A stretch of DNA of 64,000 nucleotides. Origin: Isoptericola cucumis (GTDB taxonomy: Bacteria > Actinomycetota > Actinomycetes > Actinomycetales > Cellulomonadaceae). The position numbers and the translations under genes are program-made. The notes under the pieces are model-generated. The model saw only the letters and a list, made by a program, of their open reading frames with translations, searched no databases and was not told the origin of the DNA. The stretch lies in assembly GCF_014635665.1 (NCBI RefSeq), contig NZ_BMDG01000016.1:48547-112546 (forward strand), read 5' to 3'. Of the stretch, positions 1 to 7,804 are shown piece after piece (positions within the stretch are counted from its first letter, which is position 1; each line of letters opens with the position of its first letter).

Positions 1-324
1 CTCGAGATCTACGGCGGCGACGACAGCACGCTGAACCGGATCCTCGTCATCCTCGGCGTGGCGCTGATCTTCACGATCGTCAGCAGCTTCGTGAAGCCGA
101 TCGTCAGCATCATCTCCATCCCGTTGCTGATCCTCACCCTCGGGCTGTTCTACCTGCTGATCAACGCGTTCATGCTGTGGCTGACCACGTGGATCACCGA
201 CCAGGGCTGGTTCGGCGACTGGGGCATCGACGTCACCGGCGGGTTCTGGTGGTTCATCTGGATCGCGCTGATCCTCGCGGTGCTGCAGGCGATCATCGGA
301 GCGTTCGCCCCGAAGAAGGACTGA
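1..324 (+). CDS. Phage holin family membrane protein, 5' partial
   Basis: The reading frame is open from the first base of the window, so the start codon lies upstream; the internal GTG at 58 is not taken as the start. The visible 107 residues contain three to four strongly hydrophobic segments (about residues 13-30, 37-58 and 79-98) and end in a short charged tail, AFAPKKD. This matches the small 'mycobacterial 4-TMS phage holin' type (PF04020), a common chromosomal family in actinobacteria whose role is unclear and which does not imply a prophage. A GC-rich hairpin follows the stop. The gene converges on the hydrolase and overlaps its 3' end by 32 bp. Confidence 0.75.
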   Translation, partial: LEIYGGDDSTLNRILVILGVALIFTIVSSFVKPIVSIISIPLLILTLGLFYLLINAFMLWLTTWITDQGWFGDWGIDVTGGFWWFIWIALILAVLQAIIGAFAPKKD

Positions 325-1936
325 GCGCGTCGGGCCCGGGCGCCATCACGACGCCCGGGTCCGCCGGCTCGCGCCGGACGCCGTAGAACCGGGTCCGCGC
401 GCGCTCGCCGCCGAGCAGCGCCTCGATGCGGCCCGCGACCCCCGCCACCTGCACGTTCCCCGACGCACGGGCCGCGGCGAGCGTGCGCAGGTGGGTGGGC
501 ATCGCGTGGGCGAGGGACAGGCTGCCCGACGCCGCCCGGTCGGCCGGGTCGGCCGACGCGCGCAGGGCGCGCCCCACCGTGACGCGGTCGGGGGCGGCGG
601 GGTTCTCCGCCGTCGACCGGCCGTCCAGCGGCGAGACGAGCTCCTCGTCGTTCTCCAGGTGCAGCACGGGCACGCCCGCCGGGGTGCGGAACGTGGCCGT
701 GGGCGAGCCGGCCGTCACGACGCCACCCACCCGGTGCCGCGCCCGGAAGGCCGGCGACGACGCGAGCGCGACGGCCGCGATCCCGCCGAGGCTGTGGCCC
801 ACGAGCACCACCGGCTCGTCGCGCGCCGCCCCGGCCTCCGCCAGCGCCCGGGTGACACCGTCGGTGACGTCGGCCGCCCGGTCGGCCATCAGCTCCAGGT
901 CGGTGAGCCCGTCGAACGGGTTCGACGCCGAGACGGACGTCTGTGTGCCCGGCACCAGCACGGTCCACGACGTCGACCCGTCGTCGTGCGTCACCTCCTC
1001 GACCGCGACGGTGCCCGCGGGCGCCCCCGCCCCCGACCGACCCACGATCCCGCTGCCGTGGGGATAGAGGTCGGCGGTGCGGGCGAGCGCCTCGGCGACC
1101 GTGCCGGCCGGCCGGCCGGACCAGGCGGGCGTCCCGGCGGGGAACGCCGCCGCGGCGAGGGGCCACACCCGGACCTCCGAGTCCGGCATCGCGGCGCGCG
1201 CCAGCCCGCCCAGCGACCCCGCCGCGCCGGTCACGCTCGCGTCCCCGGCCGGGTGCCGGCTCGCGACGAGGCCCACGCCCCAGCCCAGCCCCGCGACCGC
1301 CTCGTCCGCCACCGGGGCGACGCCCCGCAGCAGGGCGCCGGCCGGGTCGTCGCCACCGGTCGTGACGACCCGGCCCGCCGGCGTCGCCGGGTCGCCGCCG
1401 ACCGGCGCTGCGGGCGTCCGGCCGAGGGCGGCCCCGCGCGTCGCCCAGGTGGCGACGTCGCCCACGGCGTGCGCGCCCCAGCGCACGAACGGCTGCGCCA
1501 GGACCGCCCCGGCCGCGAGGCCGGCTGCCGCGGCGACGGTCGTCACGACACCGCCCGCCACCTGCTCCGCCGTCGACTCCGACCGGCGGTAGAGGCCGGC
1601 GGCGATCCGCAGCCGTGTCGCGAGCGCGGCCGCCCGGCGGGCGCGCTCCCCCAGCCGCGCGGCGGCGTCGCCCACCAGCGCGACGGCGCGCCCGCGGACC
1701 GCCGGGTCGCGCATCGCCCGGTCCAGGGCGACCTGGAGCCCGAGGAGGTCGGGCGCCCACAGCGACCGTTCGAGGGCGGTGTGCGCGACCGCGCACCGCG
1801 ACGCCGCGCCCTGCAGCCGCGCGGCGGCGTCGTCGAGCAGCCCGGCCGCCGCCAGCACCGCGTCCGCGTCCACCCGGACCAGCGGTGGACCGCCGACGAC
1901 GGTCAGGGTGTCCCGCGGGGGCAGGACGTCGGTCAC
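293..1936 (-). CDS. Alpha/beta hydrolase with N-terminal helical (WXG-like) region
   Basis: Encodes a 547-aa protein. The N-terminal ~130 residues are Ala/Arg/Leu-rich helices without a signal peptide, and the C-terminal half carries a lipase-type nucleophile elbow, GHSLGG, with Ser near residue 380, in an alpha/beta-hydrolase context. The GTG start at 1936 was chosen because it overlaps the stop of the upstream 72-aa gene by four bases (GTGA), which indicates translational coupling. Actinobacterial hydrolases with this helical head next to a WXG100-like partner resemble ESX-type substrates or toxins, but no secretion motif or ESX machinery is seen here. The substrate is unknown. The 3' end overlaps the holin-like gene by 32 bp. 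Confidence 0.75.
   Translation of the reverse strand: MTDVLPPRDTLTVVGGPPLVRVDADAVLAAAGLLDDAAARLQGAASRCAVAHTALERSLWAPDLLGLQVALDRAMRDPAVRGRAVALVGDAAARLGERARRAAALATRLRIAAGLYRRSESTAEQVAGGVVTTVAAAAGLAAGAVLAQPFVRWGAHAVGDVATWATRGAALGRTPAAPVGGDPATPAGRVVTTGGDDPAGALLRGVAPVADEAVAGLGWGVGLVASRHPAGDASVTGAAGSLGGLARAAMPDSEVRVWPLAAAAFPAGTPAWSGRPAGTVAEALARTADLYPHGSGIVGRSGAGAPAGTVAVEEVTHDDGSTSWTVLVPGTQTSVSASNPFDGLTDLELMADRAADVTDGVTRALAEAGAARDEPVVLVGHSLGGIAAVALASSPAFRARHRVGGVVTAGSPTATFRTPAGVPVLHLENDEELVSPLDGRSTAENPAAPDRVTVGRALRASADPADRAASGSLSLAHAMPTHLRTLAAARASGNVQVAGVAGRIEALLGGERARTRFYGVRREPADPGVVMAPGPDALSPSSGRTLR
335..359. terminator. GC-rich hairpin after holin-like gene
   Basis: A perfect 8-bp stem (CCCGGGCG, 335-342, with CGCCCGGG, 352-359) and a 9-nt loop begin 10 bp after the stop of the holin-like gene. 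There is no T-tract. It lies inside the last codons of the convergent hydrolase, so it would act mainly on the plus-strand transcript. Confidence 0.4.
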
Positions 1937-2151
1937 GACCGCACCACCGCGACCGCCTCGCCGAGTACCCGCAGGTCGCCCTCGAGGGCGACCAGCAGCG
2001 CCGACACGCCCGCCCGGAACCCGTCGGCCGCCGGCGACTCCCACCCGACCGCCAGGCTGCGGCGCGCCGCCGCCGCGGCCTCCCCGACCGACGCGTGGGC
2101 GCCGAGCAGGTGGTCGAGGGCGGCGGCGGGGCTCAGGAGGTCGGGCGTCAT
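1933..2151 (-). CDS. Small WXG100-like helical protein
   Basis: A 72-aa product, predicted to be two Ala/Leu-rich helices separated by GWESPAADGF. The turn residues W-E-S, with a following AA..F, resemble the W-x-G turn of WXG100 (EsxA-like) proteins, although the last glycine is replaced by serine. The usual length is about 100 aa, so this one is short. It overlaps the start of the hydrolase by four bases, implying that the two are made together and may bind each other. Family assignment rests on fold-like features only; it may instead be an unrelated helical chaperone of the hydrolase. Confidence 0.6.
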   Translation of the reverse strand: MTPDLLSPAAALDHLLGAHASVGEAAAAARRSLAVGWESPAADGFRAGVSALLVALEGDLRVLGEAVAVVRS

Positions 2152-2267
2152 GCCGGGGACGCTAGGGCCGGGCCTGGTCCGCGGGGCGCCGGCCTGCCCG
2201 TCCCGGTGGACGACCGCCCCTGGGGACGGCGTCGTGGCCCACGGGCGCCTGCCGGCGACCCGTGGGG

Positions 2268-3146
2268 TCAGTCGTCCGGCAGCGTGCCGTCGTGGGCGGC
2301 GAGCCGCTCCCGGTCGGACAGGATGTCGATGCCGGCGACCCGTCCGTCGCGCACCGTGAAGGCGAGCACCGAGAACACCGTGCCGTCGTCGAGCACGGTG
2401 ACCAGCCCGGGCGAGCCGTCGACGAGCGCGAGCCGCGAGGACGCCGCCGTGCCGAAGTGCAGCCGCGCCTGCTCGGCCACGCCCCGCGCGCCCCGGACGA
2501 GCCGCGCGGCACCACCGGGCCCGTAGTCGACCCGCACGACCACCTCGGGGTCCAGGAGCGCCAGCAGGGCGTCGAAGTCCCCCGCCTGCGAGGCCGCGAG
2601 GTACGCCGCGACCACCTCGCGGCGGCGGGCCACGTCGTCCTGCACCGGGGTCGCGTCGCGCACCTTGCGACGCGCCCGGCTGGCGAGCTGGCGCGTGGCC
2701 GCCACCGACTTGTCCACGATGGGGGCGACGTCCTCGAACGGCACGGCGAACTGGTCGTGCAGGACGAACGCGACCCGCTCCGCCGGGGTGAGCGCGTCCA
2801 GGACGACCAGCAGCGCCTCCCCCAGCTCGTCGGACCGCACGGCCCGCTGCTCGGGGCCGTCCGCAGCCAGGACCGGGTCGGGCAGGTGCCCCGACCACTC
2901 GGCGTCCCAGCCGGTCTCGCGCCGCGTCGCACGCGACCGCAGCAGGTTGAGCGCGACCCGCGCGACGATCGTCGTGAGCCACCCGCCGAGGTTGTCCACG
3001 CCGTCCGCCCCGGCGGCGTGGGCGCGCACCCAGGCGTCCTGCACCGCGTCGTCGGCGTCGGCCGCGGAGCCGAGGACCCGGTAGGCCACCGACCGCAGGT
3101 GCGGTCGGTACGTCTCGAAGCCCTCGGCCAGAAGATCCGTGCTCAC
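2268..3146 (-). CDS. ECF41-type RNA polymerase sigma factor
   Basis: A 292-aa extracytoplasmic-function sigma factor. Residues ~8-75 form sigma region 2 (YRVLGSAADADDAVQDAWVR), ~110-165 form region 4 (LTPAERVAFVLHDQFAVPF and a helix-turn-helix), and ~170-285 form a SnoaL-like (NTF2-fold) extension. That extension defines the ECF41 group, in which it replaces an anti-sigma factor and tunes activity. The GTG start at 3146 is preceded by a purine-rich GAGGAG. The adjacent divergent gene is a FAD-linked oxidoreductase; ECF41 genes typically sit beside an oxidoreductase, epimerase or carboxymuconolactone decarboxylase that they control. A candidate ECF41 promoter lies between the two genes. Confidence 0.9.
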   Translation of the reverse strand: MSTDLLAEGFETYRPHLRSVAYRVLGSAADADDAVQDAWVRAHAAGADGVDNLGGWLTTIVARVALNLLRSRATRRETGWDAEWSGHLPDPVLAADGPEQRAVRSDELGEALLVVLDALTPAERVAFVLHDQFAVPFEDVAPIVDKSVAATRQLASRARRKVRDATPVQDDVARRREVVAAYLAASQAGDFDALLALLDPEVVVRVDYGPGGAARLVRGARGVAEQARLHFGTAASSRLALVDGSPGLVTVLDDGTVFSVLAFTVRDGRVAGIDILSDRERLAAHDGTLPDD

Positions 3147-3147
3147 C

Positions 3148-3174
3148 TGTCACACTCCTCCGCCGCGGCGTGTC
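3148..3174 (+). promoter_or_regulatory. Candidate ECF41 promoter for the FAD oxidoreductase
   Basis: TGTCACA (3148-3154), 16 bp, then TGTC (3171-3174), read toward the oxidoreductase. As I recall it, the ECF41 consensus is TGTCACA with CGTC about 16 bp downstream, so the -35 element is perfect and the -10 has one mismatch. It lies about 80 bp before the start codon and abuts the sigma factor start. Confidence 0.5.
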
Positions 3175-3252
3175 AGACCGGATGACAGCACCCGCTGCCG
3201 GTGCCCACCGAACCACAACCCTCGGACGCCGGCCACAGACCGAGGAGCACCC

Positions 3253-4602
3253 ATGACCGACCTGACCTCGACCGACACCTTCGCCGAGGGCCTCGCCGGT
3301 GCCCTGACCGGACGCCTGCTGCGGCCCGGCGACGACGCCTTCGACCGGGCCGCCACCCCGTGGAACCTGGCCGTGCACCAGCCCGTCGCGGCCGTCGTCG
3401 AGGCCGCCGACGCGGACGACGTCGTCGCCACCGTGCGGCACGCGCGGGCGGCCGGCCGGGCCGTCGCCGCCCAGTCCACCGGGCACGGCGCGACCGGTGA
3501 CACGGCGGACGCCGTCCTGCTGCGCACGGGGCGGCTCGACCGCGTCGAGGTGGACCCGGTGGCCCGCACCGCCCGCGTCGGTGCCGGGGCCTCGTGGCGG
3601 TCCGTGCAGGCCGCGGCGGCGCCGCACGGCCTCACCGGCCTGCTCGGCAGCGCCCCCGGCGTCGGCGTCGCCGGGTACACGCTCGGCGGCGGCCTGGGCT
3701 GGTTCAGCCGCGCCCACGGGCTGGCCGCCGACCACGTCCGGTCGTTCGACGTCGTGGACGCGGCGGGCGAGCCGGGCACCGTCACCGCGGACTCGGACGG
3801 CGAGCTGTTCTGGGCGCTGCGCGGCGGGGGCGGCGACCTGGCGGTCGTGACCGCCATGGAGATCGGCCTCGAACCGGTGCCGTCGTTCTCCGGCGGCAAG
3901 CTGGCCTGGCCCGCCGAGCGCGCCGCCGAGGTCCTCGACGTCTTCCGTGCGGTCACCGCGACCGCCCCGGCCGGGCTCAGCGTGTGGCTGTCCCGCGTCG
4001 AGGCGCCGGGCGCCCCGGCCGTCGTCGTGGTCCACGCCGCCCACCTGGGCGACGCGCCCGAGGCCCGTGCGCTGCTGCGGCCGTTCGCCGCGGTCCCCGG
4101 CGTCCTCGGTCCGGGTGTCGACGCCGCGATCGGGCCGGTCGGGCTCGCGGACGTCGGCGACATCACGGCCGACCCCACCGACCCGGCCGCGGGGCGGTCG
4201 CGCGCCGAGCTCCTGACCGGGGTCGACGGCCCGGAGGTCGAGCGGCTGTTCACGTCCTCGGTCGCGCCGCTGCTCCTGCTGCAGCTGCGGCACCTGGGCG
4301 GGGCGCTGGCGCACCCCGGGCCGGACGCGGGCGCGCTCGGGGCGATCGCCGAGCCCTACCTGCTGTACGGCTTCGGGCTCGCCTTCGGGCCCGGGCTCGC
4401 GGCGGCCGTCGGCGACAGGCTCGCTGCCCTGCCCGCCGAGCTCGCCGGGACGGCCACGGGCCGCACGCCGGCGACGTTCCTCGCCCCCGGGGAGCGCGCC
4501 GCGGCCGCGTACGACGACGCCGCCCTCGCACGGCTGACGGACCTCAAGCGCTCTCGCGACCCGCAGGGCACGATCCGCGGGGCCTACCCGCTCCTCGGCT
4601 GA
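3253..4602 (+). CDS. FAD-binding (PCMH/BBE-type) oxidoreductase
   Basis: A 449-aa flavoprotein of the berberine-bridge-enzyme-like group. The FAD-binding PCMH domain spans about residues 25-210. It includes STGHGATGD near residue 77, whose His is the usual covalent flavin attachment site, and the glycine-rich GYTLGGGLGWFSR near 140. The BBE C-terminal segment ends in DPQGTIRGAYPLL. The ATG at 3253 has a good ribosome-binding site (GAGGAG, 3242-3247); upstream in-frame codons are rejected. It is transcribed away from the ECF41 gene, is probably its main target, and has a matching promoter element. The substrate cannot be read from the sequence. Confidence 0.85.
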   Translation: MTDLTSTDTFAEGLAGALTGRLLRPGDDAFDRAATPWNLAVHQPVAAVVEAADADDVVATVRHARAAGRAVAAQSTGHGATGDTADAVLLRTGRLDRVEVDPVARTARVGAGASWRSVQAAAAPHGLTGLLGSAPGVGVAGYTLGGGLGWFSRAHGLAADHVRSFDVVDAAGEPGTVTADSDGELFWALRGGGGDLAVVTAMEIGLEPVPSFSGGKLAWPAERAAEVLDVFRAVTATAPAGLSVWLSRVEAPGAPAVVVVHAAHLGDAPEARALLRPFAAVPGVLGPGVDAAIGPVGLADVGDITADPTDPAAGRSRAELLTGVDGPEVERLFTSSVAPLLLLQLRHLGGALAHPGPDAGALGAIAEPYLLYGFGLAFGPGLAAAVGDRLAALPAELAGTATGRTPATFLAPGERAAAAYDDAALARLTDLKRSRDPQGTIRGAYPLLG

Positions 4603-4644
4603 CCGCCCCTCGGCCGTCCGTCCCGTCGTGGGAGAATGTGCGCC

Positions 4645-6126
4645 GTGACCTCCTCCGCGCCGCAGACCGTCCAGCCCGCCCGCGTGAACCTCGCCGACGT
4701 CACGCCGCCCCTCGCGCTCGGCCCGCTCGACGGCCGCTACCGGGGCGCCGTCGCACCGCTGGTGGACCACCTCAGCGAGGCCGCGCTCAACCGGGCGCGC
4801 ATCCACGTCGAGGTCGAGTGGCTGATCACGCTCTGCAACGGGACCGCGGGGGCCGGTGCGCCGGGCGCCGTCGTGCCCGGCGCACCGTCGCTGTCCGACG
4901 CGGAGATCGCCTACCTGCGGCAGGTCCCCGCCACCTTCGGCGCCGACGAGATCGCCGAGCTCGGCGCCATCGAGCGCGAGACGGTGCACGACGTCAAGGC
5001 CGTCGAGTACTTCATCAAGCGCCGGATCGCGGCCGCGCCCGACGTGCTGGGCACCACGAACCTGCCGGCCGCGAGCGAGCTCGTGCACTTCGCCTGCACC
5101 AGCGAGGACATCAACAACCTCTCCTACGCGCTGATGGTGCAGGGCGCGGTGCGCGACGTGTGGCTGCCCGCCGCCGAGGCGCTGGCCGACCAGCTCGCCG
5201 ACATGGCCCGCGAGCTCGCCCGGGTGCCGATGCTGAGCCGCACGCACGGCCAGCCCGCCACCCCGACGACGATGGGCAAGGAGCTCGCGGTGCTCACCCA
5301 CCGCCTGCGCCGGCAGCTGCGCCGCGTCGAGGGCGCGGAGTACCTGGGCAAGCTCAACGGCGCCACCGGCACCTACGGCGCGCACGTCGTCGCCGTGCCG
5401 GGTGCCGACTGGCCCGCGGTGTCGAAGGCGTTCGTCGAGCACCTGGGCCTCGTCTGGAACCCGCTGACCACGCAGATCGAGTCGCACGACTGGCAGGCCG
5501 AGGTCTACGCGGACGTCGCCCGGTTCAACCGCATCCTGCACAACCTCGCGACCGACGTGTGGACATACATCTCGCTCGGCTTCTTCAAGCAGATCCCCGT
5601 CGCGGGCGCGACGGGCTCGTCGACGATGCCGCACAAGGTCAACCCGATCCGGTTCGAGAACGCCGAGGCGAACCTCGAGATCTCCTGCTCGCTGCTGGAC
5701 ACGCTGTCCGCGACGCTCGTGACGAGCCGCCTGCAGCGCGACCTCACCGACTCCACGACGCAGCGCAACATCGGCCCGGCGTTCGGCCACTCCTTGCTCG
5801 CGATCGACAACGTCCGTCGCGGTCTCAAGGCTCTCGACGTCAACGCCGAGCTCATGGCCGACGACCTCGACGCCAACTGGGAGGTGCTCGGCGAGCCCGT
5901 CCAGTCGGCGATGCGCGCCGCGTCCGTCGCCGGCGTCGAAGGTATGGAGAACCCCTACGAGCGGCTCAAGGAGCTCACCCGCGGGCAGCGCGTCGACGCC
6001 GCTCGGATGCGTGAGTTCGTCGCCGGGCTCGGGCTGCCCGACGACGTCGCCGCCCGCCTCGCCGAGCTCACCCCCCAGTCGTACACCGGCGTCGCCGCCC
6101 GGCTCGTCGAGGACTACCTGGCCTGA
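4645..6126 (+). CDS. purB: Adenylosuccinate lyase
   Basis: A 493-aa enzyme of the fumarase/aspartase superfamily that acts twice in purine synthesis, releasing fumarate from SAICAR and from adenylosuccinate. Visible are SRTHGQPATPTTMGKE near residue 198 with the catalytic His, and the superfamily signature GSSTMPHKVNP near 323. Length fits the long PurB type. GTG at 4645 is preferred over ATG at 4636 because GGAGA (4631-4635) is spaced nine bases from the GTG but abuts the ATG. It appears monocistronic. Downstream is an inverted-repeat element rather than a compact terminator. Confidence 0.95.
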   Translation: MTSSAPQTVQPARVNLADVTPPLALGPLDGRYRGAVAPLVDHLSEAALNRARIHVEVEWLITLCNGTAGAGAPGAVVPGAPSLSDAEIAYLRQVPATFGADEIAELGAIERETVHDVKAVEYFIKRRIAAAPDVLGTTNLPAASELVHFACTSEDINNLSYALMVQGAVRDVWLPAAEALADQLADMARELARVPMLSRTHGQPATPTTMGKELAVLTHRLRRQLRRVEGAEYLGKLNGATGTYGAHVVAVPGADWPAVSKAFVEHLGLVWNPLTTQIESHDWQAEVYADVARFNRILHNLATDVWTYISLGFFKQIPVAGATGSSTMPHKVNPIRFENAEANLEISCSLLDTLSATLVTSRLQRDLTDSTTQRNIGPAFGHSLLAIDNVRRGLKALDVNAELMADDLDANWEVLGEPVQSAMRAASVAGVEGMENPYERLKELTRGQRVDAARMREFVAGLGLPDDVAARLAELTPQSYTGVAARLVEDYLA

Positions 6127-6151
6127 GGTTCGACGTCAGCCTCGCGCCGAG

Positions 6152-6305
6152 GGCACTCTCGTTTCGAGGGGTGCCGGCACGGCAGGATCGCGTCCGCCTC
6201 AGCACGCACCGATTCTCCGTTGCAGGGATTCCCTGCTGACCAGGATTCGTGACCGCCCCGTAGGCCGATCTCCTGCTACGCCGACACCCCTCGAAACGAC
6301 AATGC
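6152..6305. repeat. MITE-like 154-bp inverted-repeat element
   Basis: Exact 15-bp inverted arms TCGTTTCGAGGGGTG (6159-6173) and its complement (6285-6299) extend imperfectly outward to GGCA...TGCC and inward to about 34 bp per arm. The centre holds a second, 15-base odd-centred palindrome (6222-6236, GCAGGGA and TCCCTGC). The whole stretch could fold into one long structure. It contains no ORF and sits between purB and a decayed gene. No clear target-site duplication is visible. It could be a non-autonomous transposon remnant, a REP-like intergenic repeat or an unusual terminator. Confidence 0.45.
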
Positions 6306-6330
6306 CGTCGGGTCGAGTTCCGCTCAGGCG

Positions 6331-6939
6331 TCAGGCCGTCGTAGGCCCGCCGACGGCGGAAGACCACCCATCGGCGGGATCGACGACGTCCAGCTGCGCG
6401 AGGGATGCAACGACGTGACCGATCCGGCCCAGACCGAGGGCGACCGCGACGCATCCCAGCACTCCGACGGTGGCGAGAAGACCACCGGTGGCGACATGGG
6501 AGAGCACGATCATCCCGGTCCCCGTGAACCAGGGCTGGATCCCGAGGAGCCCCTGCGCCATCGTCAGGACGGGCAGCGCCGCACCCAGTGCGGCCACCTT
6601 TCCCCGTGCGCGCGGGCGTGCAGCCGCACCTCCGAGGGACGAGACGGAAGCCCGCTGCGCGACGGCCACGGCGAGGACCGACTGGCCGACCGTCCAGCCC
6701 ACCCACGTGCGGATGCCCACGTCACCGAGCGAGAGAGTCCAGGTCAGCGACCCGAGCACCCGCGCCGCGGGAACATCAGGACGAGCGGCAACAGGGCCAC
6801 GAGCCGGGCTCGGCGCCGTCGAGCAGGTGCCCAGCCTCTCGGCCTCGTGCGCACGAGATCCCGTACCCGTGTGCCGGACCCGCGCCGCGAGCGCGGACAG
6901 GATGAGGAACGCCGGTTCGTGCAGCGGTCTGGATGCCAT
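6331..6939 (-). pseudogene. Decayed PadR regulator start fused to membrane-protein remnant
   Basis: The frame begins MASRPLHEPAFLILSALAAR, very like the N-terminus of PadR-family repressors. The expected RHGYGI motif is then broken: the DNA reads RHT-GTG in this frame, while a two-base shift restores GYGIS. The rest lacks a PadR fold. The C-terminal part carries two strong hydrophobic segments (VAALGAALPVLTMAQGLLGI and MIVLSHVATGGLLATVGVLG) and looks like part of a small membrane protein, perhaps the partner commonly encoded after padR. I read it as a deletion fusion of two neighbouring genes. A genuine short membrane gene in the distal part cannot be excluded. Confidence 0.45.
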
Positions 6940-6958
6940 GCCCGGAACCACACTCTTG

Positions 6959-7804
6959 TCACGAAGGCATTGCCTCGGACACGCCCGACCGGGCCAGCAG
7001 GCGGGACACCTCGTCCTCGGTGAGCGACGGCGCCAGCAGCTCGAGCCACTCGCGCAGTTCGCCGGCGGCGAGGTCGCGGTGCTCGGTCGGGGAACCCGGG
7101 CGCCGGACGGTCACGGCGGACTCCGTGACGGTCACGTGGCGGCCCGGCAGGTGCCTGGCGACGACGAGACCCTGCGTGAAGTGCGAGCCGGGGTACGTGC
7201 TCGTGTAGTGGTGGCCGATCTCGACGTCCTGGGGCACCACCGGGTGCTCGTCGGTCGAGTGCATGGGCTCCCACCCGTGCCCGCGGGCGCGGGCGAGCCG
7301 CCAGACCGCCCGGTCGCCGTCCCGCGTGACGCGGAACCGCCAGCCGCCGCCCTGCTCGGCGACGTGCCCGTCGACGAGCGGGACCGGACGCACCAGGCCC
7401 ATGCCGAAGCCCGGGTCGCACAGCAGCCGCTGGCCGTCCAGCACGACCTCGACGACCAGGTGCGTGCGCCCCGACACGGGGACGGCGGCCGGGTCGCCGA
7501 CGCGGGCGAGACGTCGCACGACCGGGTAGCCGAGCCGCTCCAGCGCGGCGGCAAGGATGGTCGAGTGCTCGAAGCAGTAGCCGCCCCGGCCGCGCCCGAC
7601 GAACTTGCCCTGCACCGCCTCGAGCCCCACCCCGGGGTGCTGCCCGAGCAGCACGTCGACGTTGTCGAAGGTGAAGGTCCGCACGTGCTGCTCGACCAGC
7701 TCGTCGAGCGCCGCCCGGCTCGGTGTCCGCGCGTCGAGTCCCAGCCGCTCGAGGTACCCCCGCAGGTCGAGCTGCGCGGCCTGCCAGTCGTCGCGGGTCG
7801 TCAC
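6959..7804 (-). CDS. Arylamine N-acetyltransferase
   Basis: A 281-aa NAT that transfers acetyl from acetyl-CoA to arylamines or hydrazines. The Cys-His-Asp triad is visible: RGGYCFEHS (Cys near 76), GRTHLVVEV (His near 114) and CDPGFGM (Asp near 129). Length matches bacterial NATs. The GTG start at 7804 overlaps the flavin reductase stop by four bases, so the two are translationally coupled as the last two genes of a LacI-reductase-NAT operon. Pairing with a flavin reductase suggests handling of an aromatic amine or nitro/azo compound; that is inference. Confidence 0.92.
   Translation of the reverse strand: MTTRDDWQAAQLDLRGYLERLGLDARTPSRAALDELVEQHVRTFTFDNVDVLLGQHPGVGLEAVQGKFVGRGRGGYCFEHSTILAAALERLGYPVVRRLARVGDPAAVPVSGRTHLVVEVVLDGQRLLCDPGFGMGLVRPVPLVDGHVAEQGGGWRFRVTRDGDRAVWRLARARGHGWEPMHSTDEHPVVPQDVEIGHHYTSTYPGSHFTQGLVVARHLPGRHVTVTESAVTVRRPGSPTEHRDLAAGELREWLELLAPSLTEDEVSRLLARSGVSEAMPS

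Noticed and set aside
1..324. Prophage, because of the holin-like gene
   Set aside because: This small membrane family is a common chromosomal gene in actinobacteria. No lysin, capsid or integrase genes are nearby.
293..2151. Complete ESX/type VII secretion locus
   Set aside because: Only a WXG-like small protein and a hydrolase are visible. No EccC ATPase or other ESX component lies within the window.
1933..5790. 1285-codon minus-strand open frame
   Set aside because: It runs antisense through purB and the flavoprotein with biased Arg/Gly/Ala composition. Only its last 72 codons are a real gene.
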